From assembly GCA_023230485.1 (NCBI GenBank), contig JALNXG010000044.1, positions 1 through 32,810 on the forward strand: a stretch of 32,810 nt of DNA, in the 5' to 3' direction. The stretch comes from Melioribacteraceae bacterium. GTDB lineage: Bacteria; Bacteroidota; Ignavibacteria; Ignavibacteriales; Melioribacteraceae. A program made the translations under genes and the position numbers. The notes below the pieces were generated by a model, which saw only the letters and a list, made by a program, of their open reading frames with translations, was not told the origin of the DNA and searched no databases. Positions 23,999 to 32,795 of the stretch are shown in pieces; positions within the stretch are counted from its first letter, which is position 1, and the number at the start of each line of letters is the position of its first letter.

Positions 23999-24673
23999 TT
24001 AGACCTCAGTCGCTTTTAATTTTTCACGTTCTAATTTATATTTGAAGATATTTGTTTCTGCCACTTTTCTGTTTTTTCTGAGTGCATAAGCATTAGCAAA
24101 TCCCATAAGTAAACCGAATGTTAAAAATGCTCCTGCCGGAAGAATCATTACAATCATTGGATCGTAACTATTTGGGAGAACTTGAAATCCTAAAAGTGTT
24201 CTTGAACCTAGTATTTCTCTAATACCACCAATAACGAACAGAGCTAATAAAAATCCAGCCCCATTTCCTAGTGCATCAAGAATTGCACGAAATGGTGTAT
24301 TCTTAGAAGCAAATGCTTCGGCTCTTCCTAAGATTATACAGTTTACTACAATCAACGGAATGAATGGTCCTAATGCCTTACTTAATTCCTGGAACTGTGC
24401 TTTCATTACCATATCGACAATCGTAACGAATGATGCAATAATTACGATATAAGCGGCGATGCGCACTTGACTTGGAATTAATTTACGAACTAATGAAATT
24501 ATTAAACTCGAAAACACCAATACGAATGTTGTTGCCAATGCCATTGCTATACCATTAATTGCTGATACTGTTACAGCAAGCGTAGGACACATACCAAGTA
24601 TCTGTTTAAAAGCGGGATTGATATCCCAAACTCCCTTAAAAAATTCGTACCAAAGAGTCACTTTCTTTTTCAT
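23999..24673 (-). CDS. rnfE: Rnf electron transport complex subunit E
   Basis: RnfE is the second six-helix membrane subunit, paired with RnfA in inverted topology. Evidence: the N-terminal FFKGVWDINPAFKQILGMCPTLAVTVSAINGIAMALATTFVLV, then IPLIVVNCIILGRAEAFASKN, which holds the conserved VNCIILGRAEAFA block. A GNGAGFLLALFVIGGIREILGS segment and a cytoplasmic basic C-terminus (ALRKNRKVAET) follow. The length of 224 is typical. The start lies within the rnfG stop region (4-nt overlap), consistent with tight translational coupling in the rnf operon. Confidence 0.96.
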   Translation of the reverse strand: MKKKVTLWYEFFKGVWDINPAFKQILGMCPTLAVTVSAINGIAMALATTFVLVFSSLIISLVRKLIPSQVRIAAYIVIIASFVTIVDMVMKAQFQELSKALGPFIPLIVVNCIILGRAEAFASKNTPFRAILDALGNGAGFLLALFVIGGIREILGSRTLLGFQVLPNSYDPMIVMILPAGAFLTFGLLMGFANAYALRKNRKVAETNIFKYKLEREKLKATEV

Positions 24674-25230
24674 AATTTCCCTCCTACTTTAAGGGTGCGG
24701 ATTTTAGATATCCCTTCATTCAAAATTATTACAATAGATTTAGATGAAATCGTAGCGCCTGTAATAGCCATTATCTCATTTGGTTTTGTAGGTGGAGTTT
24801 TTAACCAATTGATTTGCGGCTCTGTTTCTAATCCATTGAATTGATCTTTAAAATCCGTTTCTGTAATTTTCGTTCCAAGGCCCGGAGTTTCAGATTGTTC
24901 GAGCACTTCGATACTTGTAATTTTTTTAAGGTCTTTATCTAAACCCACCATTGATCTAATTGCACCTTGGAAACCATTTCCTGTAAAGACAATCGAATAA
25001 CCAATCAGCACTTTTTTTTCATCAAATACTTTATAAATTTCATGATCCTTATTCTTTACAATTTCATACGATTTGCCCTCAGGTTGAACAAGGAAGATTG
25101 CATTTTCAGTTACTAACTTTTTATTTGCGGCAATCAAGGGATCAGCCCATTTACTAATTACAGCAAGTGTACCGCCCGATATAATTCCTATAATTGCAAG
25201 TGTTGCTATCATGTGAGCCATTAGTTTCAT
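24670..25230 (-). CDS. rnfG: Rnf electron transport complex subunit G (covalent FMN)
   Basis: RnfG is a periplasm-facing flavoprotein anchored by one helix (residues about 5-25, AHMIATLAIIGIISGGTLAVI) and carrying FMN bound to a threonine. The conserved SETPGLGTKI block is at 113-122, and the flavinylation motif TGAT ends at T160, the predicted FMN-bearing residue. FMN attachment requires the ApbE transferase, which is not in this window. The 186-residue length is normal. It overlaps rnfE and rnfD by 4 nt each. Confidence 0.95.
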   Translation of the reverse strand: MKLMAHMIATLAIIGIISGGTLAVISKWADPLIAANKKLVTENAIFLVQPEGKSYEIVKNKDHEIYKVFDEKKVLIGYSIVFTGNGFQGAIRSMVGLDKDLKKITSIEVLEQSETPGLGTKITETDFKDQFNGLETEPQINWLKTPPTKPNEIMAITGATISSKSIVIILNEGISKIRTLKVGGKL

Positions 25231-26189
25231 TTTTCAGCTCCGAAAATTTTTGGCGAAGTGTATTTATTTATCAATGGTACAAAAGCATTCATAAGAAGTA
25301 TAGCATACATCACACCTTCGGGTAAGCCGCCGAACAATCGTATAATCACAACTATAAAAGATATGAGAAATCCGAATATCAACATCCCCCTACTCGTAAG
25401 AGGTGAAGAAACCCAATCCGTTGCCATAAAAAATGTACCGAACATAAATCCACCTGCTAAGAGTTGGAAAAATGGACTTGGATATATCACCGGGTCTATA
25501 ATCCAAAATATACTGCCGAATATCAGCATTCCAACTATCATCGAAACCGGCACTCTCCAATTAACTACACCGATAAATATTAAAAATAGACCCCCGATAA
25601 TAACTGCCAATGCTGAAGTTTCACCAAGACTGCCGCTTATATTACCCCAAAACATTGGAGTGATATCGGTTAATACCTTATCAAATTTAAGTGCAGCAAG
25701 TGGAGTAGCAGAAGAAACTGAATCTAAAGCATAATTTGGCTGATGCCAAGTTGTAATTCCGACCGGGAAAGCCGCTTGGAGAAATGCGCGTCCCACCAAC
25801 GCCGGATTAAAGATGTTATTTCCAAGTCCACCAAAAATCTCCTTTCCCAAAGCGATGGCTACAACCGCACCAATTGCAGTAGAAACTAAAGAAAAATTCG
25901 GAGGCAAAATTAATCCAAGCAATAGTCCTGTAATTACGGCACTTCCATCCATTAATGTAATTTGTCGTTTACGTAGATATTTAATAGCCGCTTCTGTAAG
26001 TAAACAGAAAACCACACTCGTAAAAAGAATCGATAATTGAAAAATACCGAAAAAGATTACAGCAGATATTATTGAAGGGAGTAAAGCTAAATTTACTAAC
26101 CACATAGATTGCTTTACAGTCCACCGTGAATGTATATGAGGTGAGCTGGAAAGTTCTAATCGATATGTAGGATTAACAGCATTATCCAT
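25227..26189 (-). CDS. rnfD: Rnf electron transport complex subunit D (covalent FMN)
   Basis: RnfD is the large integral membrane subunit related to NqrB. It opens with LSSSPHIHSRWTVKQSMWLVNLALLP, the usual 'SPH..' N-terminus, followed by about nine or ten helices. The covalent FMN site is DSVSSATPLAAL with T162, slightly altered from the common SGAT to SSAT. MDGSAVITGLLLGLILPP and GGLGNNIFNPALVGRAFL are other family blocks. The 320-residue length fits. It starts 16 bp after rnfC and overlaps rnfG by 4 nt. Confidence 0.95.
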   Translation of the reverse strand: MDNAVNPTYRLELSSSPHIHSRWTVKQSMWLVNLALLPSIISAVIFFGIFQLSILFTSVVFCLLTEAAIKYLRKRQITLMDGSAVITGLLLGLILPPNFSLVSTAIGAVVAIALGKEIFGGLGNNIFNPALVGRAFLQAAFPVGITTWHQPNYALDSVSSATPLAALKFDKVLTDITPMFWGNISGSLGETSALAVIIGGLFLIFIGVVNWRVPVSMIVGMLIFGSIFWIIDPVIYPSPFFQLLAGGFMFGTFFMATDWVSSPLTSRGMLIFGFLISFIVVIIRLFGGLPEGVMYAILLMNAFVPLINKYTSPKIFGAEK

Positions 26190-26205
26190 TTTTCATTTCC
26201 ATATA

Positions 26206-27528
26206 TTAAGCAGATTGTTTTTCTTTCTTAATTTTCAAAGCACTCTGTTTCCCTAATCTGATCCATTGCACTAATGGAATATTAGCCGGACATTGGAAAG
26301 TACAAGTACCGCATTCCATACAAACTAAAATACCCGCCTCTTCAGCTTCTTCAAATCTTTCCAATTGAGTTAAGCGTGCAAGTTTTGTAGGCATTAAATC
26401 TAATGGACATGCTTCAACGCATTTGCCGCATCTTAAACAGTTGCTCGCTTCGTTATCACCAGCTTCTTCATGTGTGAGTACAAGAAGTCCGGAAGTGGCT
26501 TTTGTAATAGGAGCATTAAAATCGGATTGCGCTACACCCATCATCGGTCCGCCTGCTACTAATTTTACTGCTTTTTCATTTACTCCACCGCAATAATCCA
26601 AAATTTCATTTATCGGAGTACCCACATTTACGATTAAATTTTTCGGTTCATTAATTCCAAGTCCAGATACTGTCATAAATGCTTCTATCTGTGGAATACC
26701 ATTTACTACCGCATCATAAACTGAGCAGGCAGTACCGATATTCTGGATAACTATACCATGATCTAATGGAAGCTTTCCGGGAGCGACTTCTTTTCCGGTA
26801 ATAGATTTGATTAGCATTTTTTCTGCGCCTTGCGGATATTTCGTCTTTAAGCTTTTTACTTCAATTTCACTTTGACCGGATAATTTTTCATTTAATTTCT
26901 TAATCGCTTCCGGTTTATTATCTTCGATTCCAATATTGGCTTTATTAATTCCGAGTGCTTTCATTATAAGCTTTATACCACCGATTAATTTTTCGGGAGT
27001 CTCGATCATAAATCTATAATCACGAGTAAGATACGGTTCGCATTCGCATCCGTTTATTATAAGCAGATCGATCTTTTTATCTTTTGGAGGCATAAGTTTT
27101 ACATAAGTAGGGAATGCCGCTCCTCCCTGTCCAACGATACCGGCAGTTTTTACTCTCTCTATAATCTCTTCTGCTGTAATTGTTTCGGGATTTAATGCTG
27201 AAAGATAATCGGTCTCTTCATCTTCCTTTACGTCTATTATTACTGCATCTTTATATATTCCACCGAGATTAGGATTTTGGCTAATTTTAGATACCACACC
27301 CGAAATAGGTGAATGCACGGGTGCTGATATAAACCCATCACCATTCGCAATCAATTCACCTTTTTTTATAATTGACCCTTTTTTCACTATTGGAACGGCT
27401 GATTTGCCTAAATGTTGCGAGAGTGGTAAGATTACTTGTTTTCCGGCAGGCATTTTTTCAAATGCTTTTTTCTCTGTAAGTGCTTTCATTTCATGTGGAT
27501 GAACTCCACCTTTGAAAGTTTTTTTCAT
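26206..27528 (-). CDS. rnfC: Rnf electron transport complex subunit C (NADH-binding)
   Basis: RnfC is the peripheral cytoplasmic subunit that exchanges electrons with NAD and carries FMN and two 4Fe-4S clusters. I place the start at the ATG at 27528 (440 residues), because MKKTFKGGVHPHEMK is the family N-terminus. An in-frame ATG at 27570 would add 14 unrelated residues. Blocks: a biotinyl-like domain (APVHSPISGVV), the NuoF-like VGQGGAAFPTYVKL, INGCECEPYLTRDYRFM, and two clusters CLRCGKCVEACP and CMECGTCTFQCP. It is first in rnfCDGEAB-rseC, an order typical of anaerobes. The 187 bp to the next upstream gene is AT-rich with no convincing promoter. Confidence 0.95.
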   Translation of the reverse strand: MKKTFKGGVHPHEMKALTEKKAFEKMPAGKQVILPLSQHLGKSAVPIVKKGSIIKKGELIANGDGFISAPVHSPISGVVSKISQNPNLGGIYKDAVIIDVKEDEETDYLSALNPETITAEEIIERVKTAGIVGQGGAAFPTYVKLMPPKDKKIDLLIINGCECEPYLTRDYRFMIETPEKLIGGIKLIMKALGINKANIGIEDNKPEAIKKLNEKLSGQSEIEVKSLKTKYPQGAEKMLIKSITGKEVAPGKLPLDHGIVIQNIGTACSVYDAVVNGIPQIEAFMTVSGLGINEPKNLIVNVGTPINEILDYCGGVNEKAVKLVAGGPMMGVAQSDFNAPITKATSGLLVLTHEEAGDNEASNCLRCGKCVEACPLDLMPTKLARLTQLERFEEAEEAGILVCMECGTCTFQCPANIPLVQWIRLGKQSALKIKKEKQSA

Positions 27529-27674
27529 TGCAATTATCTCAATTAATGAAAAGACTTCACTTATGCGCATAAATTATGCCATAAAAAAGCTCTCCACATC
27601 CCATTTTTATTAACTTTTTAGAGTAAAATCGAACTCCTTTATCCACAATTAATACAAATATTTTCAAAAGTGGT

Positions 27675-27700
27675 AAAAAAAAATATTTATGAGAAATAAA
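27675..27700 (-). terminator. Weak intrinsic terminator candidate after the metallophosphoesterase
   Basis: On the minus strand, TTTAT and ATAAA (27700-27696 with 27690-27686) flank a 5-nt loop and are soon followed by nine T (27683-27675). The stem is only five A-T pairs, so the T-run is the main support. It begins about 16 bp past the metallophosphoesterase stop. The rest of the gap up to rnfC (27571-27674) shows nothing I can name. Confidence 0.3.
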
Positions 27701-27715
27701 AGATATTAGGTTTTT

Positions 27716-28645
27716 CTAATTTATATATGCGGGTGCTAAAATTTCATCGTCTTGATACTCTTTTTCAATTGGTGGAATGGTTTTTATAGTTTTGAGACTG
27801 ACATCAATCGAGGGATTATTTAATTCAATCATATAGTATGAAGATTCGGTCTCTGATGTACCATCTATCGATCCACCTGCATTTAAGAATTTTATCCCCT
27901 TTCGGTAATATTCTTTTAATTCATGGCTATGTCCATGAAGTACGAGCTCAATTCCATGATCTACAAAATATTTCATTAATTTCTTTTTCCCGCGCAGTTT
28001 CATTGTATAGCTTTCTATCTTATTCCACACACTGCTTTCAGAACTTTTTGTTTCCATATTATTTTTATAGAAATGGTGGTGTATTAAAGCAATTTTCTTT
28101 TTTGTATTAATTAGTGGATTTTCAAATACTTTCGCAAAACCCTCTAACTCTTTTTTATTCACACTGCCATTTGAAGCAAATGGATTTCTTAATTTGGAAT
28201 AATCTGAAATAGAGTTAATTCCAATTAGAACTGCATCTTCTACAATCTTTGCATAAGGGAAATAATAATTGTCATCAAATCGAATCGTATTTTCGAATAG
28301 TTCACGAAAATAATGTGTAAAAGTTTTTACTTTTTCCTGATAATTAGTATGAATACATCTATTTGGAAAATTAATTACATCTAAAGCAGTTTGAACTCCT
28401 CCAAAAATATCATGATTCCCAATAACTATTGAAGTTCTATCACTTCTTAATAGATTGAATTTTTCAAGGATATTTCTTAAAATGAGATAATCTTTCTCTT
28501 CCGCATTATCGGAAAGGTCTCCTGTTATTACTAAATGGTCAAATCCGGTTTCTAATGCATCGCTTAAGATTTGTTTTGTCTTTGCGATATTATTTAATTT
28601 AAATCTTCCACATAAGTGAAGATCCGAAATATGAATTATTTTCAT
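27716..28645 (-). CDS. Calcineurin-like metallophosphoesterase
   Basis: A cytoplasmic dinuclear-metal phosphoesterase. I place the start at the ATG at 28645 (309 residues), because MKIIHISDLHL is the canonical beginning of the fold. A start at 28684 would add 13 unrelated residues. The motifs appear in order: SDLHL (D and H metal ligands), TGDLSDNAEEKDY, VIGNHDIFGG (NHD), LIHHHFYKN and VLHGHSHELKEY (GHxH). The arrangement resembles CpdA/class III cyclic nucleotide phosphodiesterases and related enzymes, but specificity cannot be read from sequence. No Shine-Dalgarno is visible. It is divergent from the sugar cluster across 174 bp. Confidence 0.93.
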   Translation of the reverse strand: MKIIHISDLHLCGRFKLNNIAKTKQILSDALETGFDHLVITGDLSDNAEEKDYLILRNILEKFNLLRSDRTSIVIGNHDIFGGVQTALDVINFPNRCIHTNYQEKVKTFTHYFRELFENTIRFDDNYYFPYAKIVEDAVLIGINSISDYSKLRNPFASNGSVNKKELEGFAKVFENPLINTKKKIALIHHHFYKNNMETKSSESSVWNKIESYTMKLRGKKKLMKYFVDHGIELVLHGHSHELKEYYRKGIKFLNAGGSIDGTSETESSYYMIELNNPSIDVSLKTIKTIPPIEKEYQDDEILAPAYIN

Positions 28646-28688
28646 GATTATTTTTCGTAAAATTATTTTTGCCAAAATTAACATTTTA

Positions 28689-28731
28689 ATATTAACAGAG
28701 AATAAACTTTATATTAACAAAATGTTAATAT
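28689..28731. promoter_or_regulatory. Triple ATATTAAC half-site array, candidate operator
   Basis: ATATTAAC occurs at 28689-28696 and 28711-28718 (22 bp apart, about two helical turns). Its exact reverse complement GTTAATAT follows at 28724-28731, making an 8-bp perfect inverted repeat with spacer AAAAT. It is in the divergent region between the metallophosphoesterase and the sugar cluster, so a regulator bound here could affect both. Confidence 0.45.
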
Positions 28732-28788
28732 CTTCGTTTTAACAATTTCTTAACTTAGGTAATTCGTGAATATCTCTTTAGAAAGGTT

Positions 28789-28796
28789 TATCTTTG
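28789..28796 (+). promoter_or_regulatory. Candidate -7 promoter element of the sugar cluster
   Basis: TATCTTTG matches TAnnTTTG at all fixed positions, 23 bp before the ATG at 28820. GTG at 28766-28768, exactly 20 bp upstream, is a 2/3 match to the -33 TTG. It lies downstream of the half-site array at 28689-28731. Confidence 0.4.
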
Positions 28797-28819
28797 CAGA
28801 TAATTAAATATAAAAGGGT

Positions 28820-29836
28820 ATGAGCAAAAAAATTCTTTTTATTGGAGGATCAGTTAATCAAACATCGATGATGCACCAGATATCATTGAAAATGGAGGAC
28901 TGCGACTGTTATTTCTCTCCTTACTATGGAGATGGGTATATTGATTTTTTTGCTAAGCGAGGTGTCCTGGATTTCTCAATTCTTGGAGGTAAATTTAAAA
29001 AATCTACCGAAGATTACATTAAAACACATCAACTAAAAATGGACTACAAGGGTGAAAAAAATGATTATGATTTGGTATTCACCGGTTCAGATTTAATAAT
29101 TCCTAAAAATATTCGGGACAAAAAAGTAATTTTAGTTCAGGAAGGGATGACAGATCCGGAAAATCTAATGTTTCATTTGGTTAAACACCTTGGTCTCCCA
29201 CGTTGGATGGCAAGTACTTCAGTTACAGGGCTTTCCGATCTGTATGATATTTTATGTGTAGCATCAGAAGGTTATCGTGATCTATTCATTCGGAAAGGTG
29301 TGAAGCCGGAAAAGATTGTCGTTACAGGAATTCCTAATTTCGATAATCTTATTCAATATATGAATAATGATTTCCCACTGAAATATTTTGTACTCGCTGC
29401 CACATCGGATTCGAGAGAGACTTTTAAATATGAAAATAGAAAGAAATTTATTCTTGACTGCGTCCAGATCGCAAATGGTAAGCAGCTCATTTTTAAGCTT
29501 CATCCAAATGAAAATTTTGATAAAGCAACTAAAGAGATTGAAAAATACGCACCCGGTGCTTTAATCTATACTTCGGGCGATATTAATGAAATGATTGCGA
29601 ACTGCGATATACTTATAACAAAATATTCTTCTGTTTCTTATGTAGGGTTATGTCTCGGCAAAGAGGTACACTCCTATTTTGATTTGGAAGAACTAAAGAA
29701 ATTAAACCCTATACAAAATAATGGGACCTCAGCCGAGAGAATTGCAAAAGTTGCGCTACAATTATTGGAACAGCCGAAATCTCTCCCTATTAATAATAAC
29801 GAATTTCAGAATATATCCGAAACGGTAAATGTCTAA
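28820..29836 (+). CDS. GT-B-fold transferase resembling CDP-glycerol glycerophosphotransferase/epimerase-like proteins
   Basis: A 338-residue soluble protein with two Rossmann-like halves. The N-terminus KKILFIGGSVNQTSMMHQI gives the first strand and loop; VILVQEGMTDPENL and LYDILCVASEGYRDLFIRKGVKPEKIVVTGIPNFDNL close the first half. The second half has LIFKLHPNENFDKA, and then NCDILITKYSSVSYVGLCLGKEVHSYFD. The pattern KLHPNE ... D-x-hydrophobic-ITxYSSVSxxGLxLGKxV is that of CDP-glycerol glycerophosphotransferases and capsule transferases, with the GIPNFDN seen also in UDP-GlcNAc 2-epimerases. Activity cannot be fixed. It overlaps the cytidylyltransferase by 8 nt, so it belongs to the surface-sugar cluster. 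Confidence 0.75.
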   Translation: MSKKILFIGGSVNQTSMMHQISLKMEDCDCYFSPYYGDGYIDFFAKRGVLDFSILGGKFKKSTEDYIKTHQLKMDYKGEKNDYDLVFTGSDLIIPKNIRDKKVILVQEGMTDPENLMFHLVKHLGLPRWMASTSVTGLSDLYDILCVASEGYRDLFIRKGVKPEKIVVTGIPNFDNLIQYMNNDFPLKYFVLAATSDSRETFKYENRKKFILDCVQIANGKQLIFKLHPNENFDKATKEIEKYAPGALIYTSGDINEMIANCDILITKYSSVSYVGLCLGKEVHSYFDLEELKKLNPIQNNGTSAERIAKVALQLLEQPKSLPINNNEFQNISETVNV

Positions 29837-30656
29837 ACCAAAGATTGTAACTATTATTCAAGCGAGAACTACATCAACACGTCTTCCGGGCAAAGTCCTT
29901 TTACCAATAGTCGGTAAGCCAATGTTATATCGGATGTATGAACGAGTAAAAAATTCTTCTCTTGTTGAGCAAGTAGTAATTGCCACATCTACAAGTGAAG
30001 ACGATGACCCAATAACAGAGCTTTGCTCAATGGCAGGGATGGAGTGCTTTAGAGGAAGTTTGACCGATCTTCTCGACCGCCACTATCAAGCAGGCAAATT
30101 AAACAATGCTGACGCAATTGCTAAAATACCATCCGACTGCCCTTTGATCGATTATAAAATAATTGATAAGATATTTTCTTTCTATTTAGAGAATCATGAA
30201 AAGTATGATTATGTAAGTAATCTTCACCCCGCGACTTACCCAGATGGGAATGATGTTGAAATTATTTCGATGAATGCTCTTGAGAAAGGATGGAAGGAAG
30301 CTAAACGTAGCCTTGAGAGAGAACATACTACTCCCTATTTCTGGGAGAATAAGAATATTTTTCGTAATGCAAATATTGCTTGGGAATCAGGATTAGATTA
30401 TTCATCATCTCATAGATGGACAATCGATTACCCCGAAGATTTCTTCTTCATCAAAAAAGTATATGATCAATTATATCCTTCTAATCCAAAATTCGGATTG
30501 GAGGATATTTTAGAATTACTAAAAAGGAAACCGGAGCTAATGCAAATTAATTCAAAATATGCAGGTAAATATTGGTACGAGAATCATCTGGATGAATTAA
30601 ACAATATAGAAGAATACAAACAAAATATAAACTTGAGCGATAAAAATGAGCAATAA
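29829..30656 (+). CDS. SpsF-type cytidylyltransferase (acylneuraminate cytidylyltransferase-like)
   Basis: A 275-residue nucleotidyltransferase. The N-terminus IVTIIQARTTSTRLPGKVLLPIVGKPMLYRMYERVK is the nucleotide-binding loop of the SpsF (spore coat polysaccharide F)/CMP-acylneuraminate synthetase group. VIATSTSEDDDPI, GMECFRGSLTDLLDRHYQA and AKIPSDCPLIDYKIID (the usual RxTGDCPLID slightly altered) are the next blocks. SREHTTPYFWE-like REHTTPYFWEN and SSHRWTIDYPEDF, also typical, follow. It is likely to form a CMP-activated acidic sugar. It overlaps its upstream neighbour by 8 nt and the aminotransferase by 11 nt, so all are co-translated. Confidence 0.9.
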   Translation: MSKPKIVTIIQARTTSTRLPGKVLLPIVGKPMLYRMYERVKNSSLVEQVVIATSTSEDDDPITELCSMAGMECFRGSLTDLLDRHYQAGKLNNADAIAKIPSDCPLIDYKIIDKIFSFYLENHEKYDYVSNLHPATYPDGNDVEIISMNALEKGWKEAKRSLEREHTTPYFWENKNIFRNANIAWESGLDYSSSHRWTIDYPEDFFFIKKVYDQLYPSNPKFGLEDILELLKRKPELMQINSKYAGKYWYENHLDELNNIEEYKQNINLSDKNEQ

Positions 30657-31980
30657 AATTAATCTTAAGAACGATTACCCTGTAATCGAAAAATCGAACG
30701 AACTGTATAAAAGAGCAACGGGATTAATCCCCGCATGGTCAATGACTTTAGCTAAAGGACCTACACAATACGTTAATGGTGTATCGCCAAAATATCTCGT
30801 TAAGGGAAAGGGTGTACACGTATGGGATGTGGACGGCAATGAATATATCGATTATAATATGGGCATCGGTCCCCTATCACTCGGTTATGCTTATGATAAG
30901 GTTGATGATGCAATCAAAAAGCAATTAGAAGATGGAATTACATTTTCATTAATGCATCCTTTAGAAGTGGAAGTTGCAGAAATGATTAAGGGAATAATCC
31001 CGAATGCAGAAGCAGTCCGTTATAGCAAAACAGGTGCTGACGTAACAAGTGCGGCAATAAGGTTAGCACGTGCATATACAGGTAAGAACAAAGTTCTTTG
31101 CTGTGGCTATCATGGCTGGCATGATTGGTATGTAAGCGTAACGGCAAAGAAAGCCGGAATTCCGGAAGCCGTGCAGGCAATCTCTTTTACATTTAATTAT
31201 AACGATTTCGATAGCGTACTTAATTCTATTGATGATGATACAGCGGCAATTATTTTAGAGCCGGTGGTATTCGCTGAACCGAAAGATAATTTTTTGCAAA
31301 AACTTGCTGACCTTTGCGAACAAAAAGGAATCGTTTTGATTTTCGACGAGATGTGGACTGGATTTAGAATGGCTCTCGGCGGTGCTCAAGAATATTTCGG
31401 TATCACTCCTGACTTAGCAACCTATTCAAAAGCAATTGCAAATGGAATGCCGATATCAGTACTAACTGGTAAAAGAAAGATTATGGATTTAATAGAAAAC
31501 GATATCTTCTTTTTTACTACTTTCGGCGGAGAAGCTCTTTCACTTGCAGCAGCTAAAGCAACCATGCAAGAACTAAAAGATAAAAATGTACCTGCTTATT
31601 TAAACGAAAAAGGTGCATTGCTTAAAAATGGCTACAATGAAATCGCTTCTAATTTGGATATGACTTATACTAAAGCAACGGGATATAATTGGAGATCACT
31701 CATTACATTCGATGAAAAAGCAGGCAACCCTTTATTACAAAAATCATTAGTCCAGCAGGAAATGATTAAGCGCGGTGTTTTATGGAGCGGTTTCCATAAT
31801 ATGTCTTATTCACACAAAGATGAAGATATTAATTATACCCTCTCAGCATATCAAGATGTACTTCCAATTTTGAAAAAAGCTGTAGATCAAAACAATATTA
31901 AAGAACTATTGAAAGGTGAACCGGTTCAACCTGTTTTTAGAAAAACAGATAACTTTAATATGAAACCGGTAAAAAAATAA
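30646..31980 (+). CDS. Class III PLP-dependent aminotransferase, glutamate-1-semialdehyde aminomutase-like
   Basis: The 444-residue protein has the full class III fold: GVHVWDVDGNEYIDYNMGIGPLSLGY (57-81), AEAVRYSKTGADVTSAAIRLARAYTGK, CCGYHGWHDWYV, IFDEMWTGFR with the PLP-binding D234, and TYSKAIANGMPISVLTGKR with the Schiff-base lysine K262. Similarity to HemL is clear, but placement between an SpsF-type enzyme and an SDR indicates a sugar or sugar-like keto substrate rather than haem precursor synthesis; HemL normally is not in such clusters. It overlaps the cytidylyltransferase by 11 nt and is 1 bp from the SDR. Confidence 0.9.
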   Translation: MSNKINLKNDYPVIEKSNELYKRATGLIPAWSMTLAKGPTQYVNGVSPKYLVKGKGVHVWDVDGNEYIDYNMGIGPLSLGYAYDKVDDAIKKQLEDGITFSLMHPLEVEVAEMIKGIIPNAEAVRYSKTGADVTSAAIRLARAYTGKNKVLCCGYHGWHDWYVSVTAKKAGIPEAVQAISFTFNYNDFDSVLNSIDDDTAAIILEPVVFAEPKDNFLQKLADLCEQKGIVLIFDEMWTGFRMALGGAQEYFGITPDLATYSKAIANGMPISVLTGKRKIMDLIENDIFFFTTFGGEALSLAAAKATMQELKDKNVPAYLNEKGALLKNGYNEIASNLDMTYTKATGYNWRSLITFDEKAGNPLLQKSLVQQEMIKRGVLWSGFHNMSYSHKDEDINYTLSAYQDVLPILKKAVDQNNIKELLKGEPVQPVFRKTDNFNMKPVKK

Positions 31981-31981
31981 T

Positions 31982-32785
31982 ATGGAACTATTCTCTTTAG
32001 AAGGTAAAACTGCAATTGTAACAGGTGCACTTGGATTAATCGGGAAAAACCATTGTGCCGCATTATCAGAAGCAGGGGCTAATTTAGTTATTGCCGATGT
32101 TAATAAAAATAACTGTCAAGATCTAGCTTCAATGTTTGAAACAAAAGCAATTGGTGTGGGGCTAGACGTTACAGACCCTGAATCAATAAAAAAAATGAGA
32201 GACACTATTATAAAAGAATTTGGGCATATTGATATCCTTGTAAATAATGCCGCTATAAATGATATGTTCGAGAGTCCTCAAAGTGCTTTAGAACATTCAA
32301 AATTTGAGAACTATCCATTAGAGCTTTGGCAGAAATCTGTGGACGTAAATTTGACAGGAGTGTTTTTAACTTCTCAAATACTCGGTAAATGTATGGCTGA
32401 CCAAAAATCAGGTAGTATTATTAACATTGGTTCTACATATGGTATTACTGCACCTGATCAATCATTGTACATAGATGATGAGGGTAACCAAAAATTTTAT
32501 AAACCACCTGCATATTCTGCCACAAAAGGAGCAGTAATTATGTTCTCTCGTTATCTCGCTTCTTACTGGGGTAAAGATGGCGTTAGAGTTAATACTCTTT
32601 CTCCGGGTGGTGTGGAAAATATGCAGGACGAATTTTTTATTGAGAAATATTCTAAACGAACTCCTTTAGGAAGAATGGCTCGCCCGACTGACTATAAAGG
32701 AGCATTAATATTTTTAGCAAGTGATGCATCAGCTTATATGACAGGCGCTAACTTAGTTGTAGATGGCGGCTGGACTAGCTGGTAG
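31982..32785 (+). CDS. Short-chain dehydrogenase/reductase of a surface-sugar cluster
   Basis: A 267-residue classical SDR. The nucleotide-binding glycine motif TGALGLIG is at 14-21 and NNAA at 88-91. Catalytic S151 (NIGSTYG), Y178 and K182 (YSATK) are present, then SPGGVEN and the C-terminal DGGWTSW. The start LEGKTAIVTGALGLIGK and the tail GGWTSW are what I recall from PtmA-like SDRs in Campylobacter-type flagellin glycosylation loci with CMP-nonulosonate synthesis, which fits the SpsF-type neighbour. It starts 1 bp after the aminotransferase stop. The cofactor is probably NAD: D39 follows strand 2 (VIADVN). Confidence 0.9.
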   Translation: MELFSLEGKTAIVTGALGLIGKNHCAALSEAGANLVIADVNKNNCQDLASMFETKAIGVGLDVTDPESIKKMRDTIIKEFGHIDILVNNAAINDMFESPQSALEHSKFENYPLELWQKSVDVNLTGVFLTSQILGKCMADQKSGSIINIGSTYGITAPDQSLYIDDEGNQKFYKPPAYSATKGAVIMFSRYLASYWGKDGVRVNTLSPGGVENMQDEFFIEKYSKRTPLGRMARPTDYKGALIFLASDASAYMTGANLVVDGGWTSW

Positions 32786-32795
32786 AAAGGAATTT

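Noticed and set aside
25258..25734. Plus-strand open frame of 158 codons
   Set aside because: Fully antisense to rnfD, whose membrane helices and FMN motif are unmistakable; long antisense frames are common opposite hydrophobic genes.
27529..27570. Longer N-terminus for rnfC from the ATG at 27570
   Set aside because: The extra 14 residues do not match the RnfC start, whereas the ATG at 27528 yields the family N-terminus directly.
28646..28684. Longer N-terminus for the metallophosphoesterase from 28684
   Set aside because: The calcineurin-like fold begins with the strand leading to SDLHL; the extra 13 residues are low-complexity and would lie before it.
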